Positions 58,686 to 64,000 of a stretch of DNA of 64,000 nt are shown one piece after another. The notes under the pieces are model-generated. The model was not told where the DNA came from, made no database searches, and saw only the letters and a list, made by a program, of their open reading frames with translations. How positions within the stretch are numbered: the stretch's first letter is position 1; each line of letters opens with the position of its first letter. A program made the position numbers and the translations under genes. The DNA comes from Diplosphaera chodatii (taxonomy: Eukaryota > Chlorophyta > Trebouxiophyceae > Prasiolales > Stichococcaceae): positions 2,232,001 to 2,296,000 of the forward strand of contig JAALGY010000019.1 in the NCBI GenBank assembly GCA_032358165.1, read 5' to 3'.

Positions 58686-61600
58686 GTTGCACAGGCTTCA
58701 CAGCAGGCACAGCGGGCGGCTTGCCCTGCGGCAGCGGCCAGTGCAGCCTCGGCCGGGCCGCCAGCTGCCAGCAGCGCCCGTCGCAAAGGCTGCGGTGGCC
58801 GAGAAGAAGCCGGAGAGCGCGCAGCAGCAATCGGCCGTCAGGTATGCTGCGCATGTTTCCTGTGTGCCTCGTTGTGCCAGTGCTCTTGAGGGTTACGTCG
58901 CTGACATCACTCTCCCTGCGTCTGCAGCCCTGTGGACGTTGACTGGGACACGCTCGGCTTCGGGCTGGACCACGTCTGCAAGGTGCAAACTCCGCAGGCC
59001 CCTCAGCAGCAACCCAAGTGCACAATGCGCCGCCCTCGCGTTCGACATCACACAGCATCCTCACGGCTCGCGCATCAACCGCGTGTGCGCGTGTCACATC
59101 CATGCAGACGCAGTTCCTGGCGACGTACGAGAGCGAGGAGGGCGGGTGGCAGGGCGGGCTGCAGCCGTACGGGCCCCTGCAACTGCTGCCCAGCTCGCAG
59201 GCGCTCAACTACGGCCAATCCATCTTCGAGGGCATGAAGGTGGTGCTGAACTCTCAATTGAAAATCTCAGGGATGCTATAGCTGCTGGACTGTGCCTGCG
59301 TCATGCCCGGCAGCGGGCTGCGCAGCGTTTGGCCGACTGGCTGCCGGAACATTGCAGCGTGCACAGTGTTTCATGGACCCTGACATCTGGCTCCCTCGCT
59401 GCAACGGCAGGCGCAGCGCAGCGCCAAGGGCCGCATCGTGCTGTTCCGGCCGAACGCCAACGCCAGCCGCATGCGCGAGGGCGCCGCCCGCATGCTGATG
59501 CCCTCGCCGCCGACGGAGCTGTTCATCCGCGCCGTGCGGGAGGTTGTCAACGCCAACCAGGTGAGACATCACAACATCATCAGTCATTTCTCATATGTGC
59601 CGAAGTGCCGCCTGCTGCAGGCTGCCTGCTGGCGTGCTGGTGCTGGTCCCACAGCGCACCAGAGCTGCTGCCGGGTTTCATGACGTGTTGCTGTTCTCTG
59701 ACGTGCTGCCATCCAAAGATACGTTGCCATACCCTCAGCACGCTGTGACGGCACTACCTGCTCTCCGACCGCCTGCTGTCTGGTCACCAGGAGCTGGTGC
59801 CGCCGCTGGGCAGGGGCTCCCTGTACCTGCGCCCCCTGCTGCTGGGCAGCGGCGCGCTGCTGGGCCTGGGCCCCGCGCCCTCCTACACCTTCGTGGTGTA
59901 CGCCGCCGCCGTGGGCGCCTACTTCAAGGTGGGGACCTCAATCTAAACCCTCAAACCAGCAGCATGCTGCTCACTCCATGTCGAAACTATGCGTTAGGTC
60001 ACCAAGGCTTGCGCCCTTCTACACCTGTGTGGTGTGTGCCGCCGCCGTGGGCGTCTATAGTGGGCGTCTATAGTCAAAGGGTGGGGGCTCTGCAGCCCAG
60101 GTGTTTACTGGGGCACCCTGCAGCAGCGCCTCAGCTTAATGGCCAGCATCAGCCTGAGATGCCCCTGCTGCTCTTAACAGCTCTTGCTGCCTGCTCCGTC
60201 AGCTGCGCTGGTTCGCACGCCATGGCAGCACGACCGAAAGCAGCGCCCAGTGCAGTCGGCGTGTGGCAGTGCCCGGCTCCCCGCTTCCTGCACTGCACGC
60301 TGGCGTCCCGGCGGCTGATCACAGAATCCTGGCACTGCAGGGTGGCCAGCTGGACCCGATCGATCTGCTGGTGGAGGAGCGCTTCCACCGCGCGGCGCCC
60401 GGCGGCAACGGCGCCGTCAAGGCCGCCGGCAACTACTCCCCGGTGCTTCCTGCTTCCTGCTTCCATTTGCTTGCTGTCACTGGGGTCCTTTCTTCAGTAC
60501 AGCCATGCCACATGTAGACGTGTTGAGACCCTGAACCCCCCTCGCATTGCTGTCCTTGCAGTGCTGCTGCGGCATAGGCTGTGGTCTGGTACTGCTGCAG
60601 CACACGCTGTCACATATTGACACTAGCAACCGGCCTGCATCTTTTGCACTGCACCTGCTCATGGCGTCCTGCACAGCAGCCGCTGGGCAAGGCTCGCAGC
60701 GGCTGCCGTCATCTGCGTCCGAGCAGCTGCGGTCGAGCTGCATTCTCACAGACACTACAAGCTCAGCATGGCTGCAGGCCGCTGCAGACCCACCTGACAG
60801 TTGCACGGCTCGTTTTGTCGCTCCTTCGGACGCTGATCAGATTTCTTCCTCTGGCTGCGCAGGTGCTGCGGCTGCAGGCGGACGCCAAGAAGGCGGGCTA
60901 CTCGGACGTGGTGTACCTGGACGCCAAGACGGACACCTATCTGGAGGAGGTGTCGTCCTGCAACATCTTCACCGTGACCGGGAACACCATCCGCACCCCC
61001 GCGCTGCGGGTGCGGCTTTCTTAGGGTTCAGGCAGCACAGTCTTGCAGTTGATCATATGTGCTGGAGGTGTCCTCCTGCAACATCAGCACCGCCACCGGC
61101 AATGCCATGCGCACGCCCGCGTTGCGGATGCGGCGCCTCAGGGTTTGGCTCAGTTGTGCACCTAACTGAGATCACATGCTGAAGCGTTGCTAGCATGTGG
61201 AGCAGGTATGGCTGCAAGCCGTGTGACGATGGCAGGGCACTCGTGCATGTAGTTGCACTAGTGTCTTGCTGGTCCCGCAGCTTGCAGCATGCATCTTCCA
61301 TCACGCAGCTGCTGTGATGCTGCCACTGGTGTTGCACCGCGTATGCTGATCACCAGTGGGCAGCTCACCTCGACCTGTCTCGAGCTGCCTGCTACCCCTG
61401 GCGCAGCCATGTTGGCATGCCTGCAGATGGACGTCTATGCAAACGGACGCTGTCGACTTGCAGGGCACCATTCTGCCGGGTGTGACACGGGGCGCCGTCA
61501 TTGAGCTCGCGCGTGCGCGGGGCTACAATGTGGAGGAGAGCGATGTGCCCATCACACAGGCCATGGAGGCGGACGAGGTGTTCACCAGCGGCACCGCGGT

Positions 61601-61760
61601 CGTCGTGTGCTCCGTCGGCAGCATCACCTACAAGGGGCAGCGGCGGCAGTACGGCACGCCCGGGCAGCCGGGGCCCGTGACGCTGGAGCTGTACGAGGCG
61701 CTGACGGCGATCCAGCAGGAGCGGGCTGACGATGAGCTGGGCTGGGTTGTGCCCGTGTGA
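58686..61760 (+). CDS. BCAT: Branched-chain amino acid aminotransferase, plastid-type (5' exon unresolved)
   Basis: This PLP-dependent class IV aminotransferase interconverts leucine, isoleucine and valine with their 2-oxo acids. Exons chain in phase: about 58686-58841, 58928-58982, 59108-59239, 59411-59560, 59791-59928, 60341-60442, 60863-61009, 61464-61760. The Arg/Pro/Ala-rich start (LALRQRPVQPRPGRQLPAAP) fits a transit peptide. Landmarks are VDWDTLGFGLD, LNYGQSIFEGMK, GRIVLFRPNANASRMREGA, GSLYLRPLLLGSGALLGL, NGAVKAAGNYSP (PLP-binding Lys), SDVVYLDAKT, CNIFTVTGNTIRTPAL, GTILPGVTRGAVIELAR and VFTSGTAVVVCSVGSI. It ends LTAIQQERADDELGWVVPV. The true start codon was not found. Two introns carry degenerate copies of the exon end just upstream. 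Confidence 0.92.
60010..60085 (+). repeat. Intronic copy of the 3' end of the aminotransferase exon ending at 59928
   Basis: The sequence around CTTCTACACC and GCCGCCGCCGTGGGCG repeats about 59878-59935 with scattered substitutions, then a duplicated GTGGGCGTCTATA unit. It starts about 80 bp into the downstream intron. Confidence 0.82.
61063..61139 (+). repeat. Intronic copy of the 3' end of the aminotransferase exon ending at 61009
   Basis: About 75 bp repeat 60945-61030, including the exon end, the donor position (here ATGCGG instead of GTGCGG, so the GT is lost) and a following CAGGGTTT motif. Many differences indicate an older copy. Confidence 0.85.
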
Positions 61761-63498
61761 GGCGTCACACCGCACGGCACAGCCGCAGCTGCGCATTTGC
61801 TGCGCTGCGTGCTATGTACCCAGTCTAGCGTTGATTGGATGCTGCATAGCAGATCAGAGGCAGCGTGCGGTGCTCTGCCTTCAGCCAACTAGACCTCACT
61901 GTTGCCGGCCGGTGATCCTGTCGAACTGCAGAAGTCACCAGGGTTTGCGGACGCGATGCTCGCATGCTCTTGAGCTCATGGGTTGTCAGCCAGTTGAGGG
62001 GTCATAAGAGTTACTGGAGAGCCGACTGTGGTTTTGTACATTCAACACCGTTCAACCTGTTTGCAGAGTCGTGTTTGCCGTTACTAACAACCCTGCTGCA
62101 TGGTGCCGCAACACCGCCTACATCCAAACTCAGACCTTGTCAGTACACGATGCGAGCTCCGAGCATTGAGGGCTTTCAACGAAGCACCGATCGCTGACCA
62201 CACAGGCAACTGCATCTCAGTGACCCCTTTGTATCTCAACCCCACGAGCAGCTTGGTAGCGGTGGACTGGACTGCTGTAACAGAGTATCAGTATCACTAG
62301 GGTATTGAGTCATCTTTCCGTTTCGGGGATTCACTTTCCGTGGACAGCCAGACCCCAGAGGCTGCTGACAGAACGACACCTCAGCCAACGAAGCACAAAG
62401 GTGCACCCGGCCTTTCGGCGTCGGATGCCTGCGGGAGTAGCAGTATAAGGGAAAGGGGACTGCATGAAGCCAAGCATTCTCGAAGCCCGGCGACCTGGAC
62501 TGAGGTTCTCGCCAGCAACTGCGTCGCGGAGCTCTGAGTCATAGGAGCAACTTGCCGCAGCTCGGTCCTCCGGCACGACGCTTACGTCCTTTTGATATTG
62601 TCCTTACCTTGAACGTCAGTCTGCTGCCGTCCGAGTGGATCGACGCCGCGGTCCGTGCGCGTCCATCGCGATCGCACAGCAATGACACGGGGCATCTGCC
62701 TATCATGCAGCTGCGCTGCCCTGTGCTAAGCCCGGGATCGAGGCTCTAGCGTCAGCACTACGCAATCATGCGGTGCCCTCTCGCAGATCAGGCCTGCGCC
62801 ATGCAGACCAGGCGCACTGATCACTTCTGGGAGTCACAGCACAACTCAAAGCGTGCGCACGCATTTTTCCTGCAACCGTGTCCTGCGTGCTACACTTATG
62901 AGAGTTGTCGAGGCTAAATCGGGATTGTGCGCCGGCGCCCGCGGTTGGCCATGCCTTCCGCGGAACCTGTCATGATTGACGGCCTGGAGCACTGCTGCCT
63001 ATTGACGACGGCGACAGATCACGCTGCCTAGATCGACGCTAGCCCTACAGCGTAGGTGTTCATCACCGAAGATTGTGTGCAATGGTCGAGCTCCAGACGG
63101 ACTGTACAGATCTGGAACGGCGAGGGCAGATCCTGGCAAACGTTCGCATCCCGAATCGGTCCCGGCTGAATCGCTTAAACCCTACTGATACGGATACTCT
63201 GTTACAGCAGTGTGGACTGGTGGTGGCGAATGCAGTCTGCGTCAGCATTGGGCGTCCACACCAGCGGCTAGGCAGCGGCTTCGCGCCTGCATTTGAACGT
63301 TCCCGAAGCCAGCATAGCACTCGAGCCAGATCAGGATGTAAACTTAATCCTCTGATTCGTGTATGTAGCACCTGCTGCCCCGTTTGCGGCACGCTGGTCG
63401 GCTTTGTCAAAACTGATCACGGCATGGGAACAGTCAGCACGGTGCCAAACCCGGCAGCAGCTGCGTACCGGCCGTCGGCCTCTGCCTACGCACCTGTC
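61761..63498. other. Long intergenic region, no gene supported
   Basis: About 1.74 kb after the aminotransferase stop. Several short open frames occur on both strands (for example around 62331-62576 and 62552-62749), but none has a recognised motif or consistent exon partners. Confidence 0.45.
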
Positions 63499-63810
63499 AT
63501 GATGTCTCACTGCACCAGCTGCAGCAGCATGCGGCTGCATCGCAACCTGCGTTGCCAGCCACCCTTGCCGGCGCATCACCGGCATTGCATACGGACGCAG
63601 CGGCGCGGGGCCAAGCTGATCGTGGCCGCCGCGCCAGAGGCCGGCGGCGGCTGGCTCAGCCAGTGGCTGCAGGGCATCCTCCCTGGCCAGAAGGGCAAAC
63701 CTGCTGCGAAGGGCGCCGCGAAGCAGCCAGTGGCTGAGGAGAAGCGCAGAAAAGGTGCACGAACTGACTTGATCAGTCGGATCAATGCTTCTGGTGCTGG
63801 CTCAGCATAG
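63499..63810 (+). CDS. Possible small plastid-targeted protein, or first exon of a gene running out of the window
   Basis: An ATG at 63499 (or 63502) opens a frame with a basic, Ser/Arg-rich, acid-free N-terminus (MSHCTSCSSMRLHRNL) leading to LIVAAAPEAGGG, which looks like a chloroplast transit peptide and cleavage region. It is followed by WLSQWLQGILPGQKGKPAAK. The frame either runs to a stop at 63808-63810 (103 residues) or is spliced at AAAAG|GTGCAC (63754/63755) into exons beyond the window. The family is not recognised. Confidence 0.45.
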   Translation: MMSHCTSCSSMRLHRNLRCQPPLPAHHRHCIRTQRRGAKLIVAAAPEAGGGWLSQWLQGILPGQKGKPAAKGAAKQPVAEEKRRKGARTDLISRINASGAGSA

Positions 63811-64000
63811 AAGGTCGCTTGACAGGCGTTTTCAGCGGCTGGCATGCCGCCTCAGCTGCCACCTTGCGTGTGCGCTGAGCACCCAGGCACAAATGTGCCC
63901 TGGTGCCGCCTTGATGCGCCATGTGCTTCCCTGATGCCGCCGCCGAGGTGTGCCCTCGTATGATGCCAACCAAATTGACAGCTTTCTGCATTGGCACGCG
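63811..64000. other. Window end, nothing supported
   Basis: This is either the 3' flank or an intron of the preceding gene. No exon can be assigned. Confidence 0.4.

Noticed and set aside
59595..60620. Plus-strand open frame of 341 codons
   Set aside because: It runs through aminotransferase introns and out of frame through its exons; the homologous exons lie in other frames.
1..64000. tRNA or rRNA genes and CRISPR arrays
   Set aside because: A visual search found no cloverleaf with conserved T-loop and D-loop sequences, no rRNA core sequence and no regularly spaced repeats. A dedicated scan could still reveal a divergent tRNA.

Overview
The window looks like nuclear DNA of a green alga, most likely a GC-rich, Chlorella-like trebouxiophyte. 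It carries a major LHCII chlorophyll a/b protein gene, an LHCI gene, plastid-type proteins, dense short GT-AG introns with GTGAGT/GTGCG donors, and TTTAGGG-type telomere-like motifs. Coding sequence was read by chaining exons whose reading phases agree. For most genes the chained exons add up to an exact number of codons, which supports the models. No tRNA, rRNA, CRISPR array, complete transposon or bacterial-style operon was seen.

Layout. 0.2-3.2 kb (+): GH19 chitinase with an N-terminal peptidoglycan-binding-like domain (first exon not resolved). 6.9-4.0 kb (-): TatD-type metal-dependent hydrolase. 7.6-11.8 kb (+): plastid-targeted pseudokinase lacking all three catalytic residues. 12.3-15.1 kb (+): HAD-family pyrimidine 5'-nucleotidase-like protein. 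15.9-20.6 kb (+): Rab escort protein. 21.2-23.9 kb (+): LHCII protein in nine exons, with a G-box and an I-box upstream. 25.1-24.3 kb (-): a 111-residue membrane/coiled-coil protein I do not recognise. 29.9-26.6 kb (-): class I fructose-bisphosphate aldolase, head to head with an intronless LHCI gene (30.2-31.0 kb, +). 34.6-31.4 kb (-): a Q/S/P/A-rich disordered protein. 43.1-35.5 kb (-): an 851-residue protein combining a SAM domain, a helical HeLo/MLKL-NTD-like region, two EF-hands and two p25-alpha (TPPP) modules. 44.2-50.5 kb (+): LETM1-like protein. 51.4-54.3 kb (+): tandem kinase-like protein, one degenerate and one better preserved unit. 55.5-57.9 kb (+): unrecognised protein with an apparent one-base frameshift. 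58.7-61.8 kb (+): plastid-type branched-chain aminotransferase. 63.5 kb (+): start of a possible small plastid-targeted protein.

There is no operon logic. The clearest functional link is photosynthesis and carbon metabolism: LHCII, LHCI and aldolase lie within 10 kb, and the LHCI and aldolase start codons share a 299-bp gap that may act as a bidirectional promoter.

The most unusual structural signal is genome-wide in character. Several introns contain degenerate echoes of a neighbouring exon end, including the splice donor (aldolase, the p25 protein, LETM1-like, and twice in the aminotransferase). Short TTTAGGG/TTCAGGG motifs sit repeatedly within about 25 bp of splice sites. Together they suggest that introns here grow or are scarred by templated break repair. 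The SAM/HeLo-like/EF-hand/p25-alpha protein is the most novel single gene.
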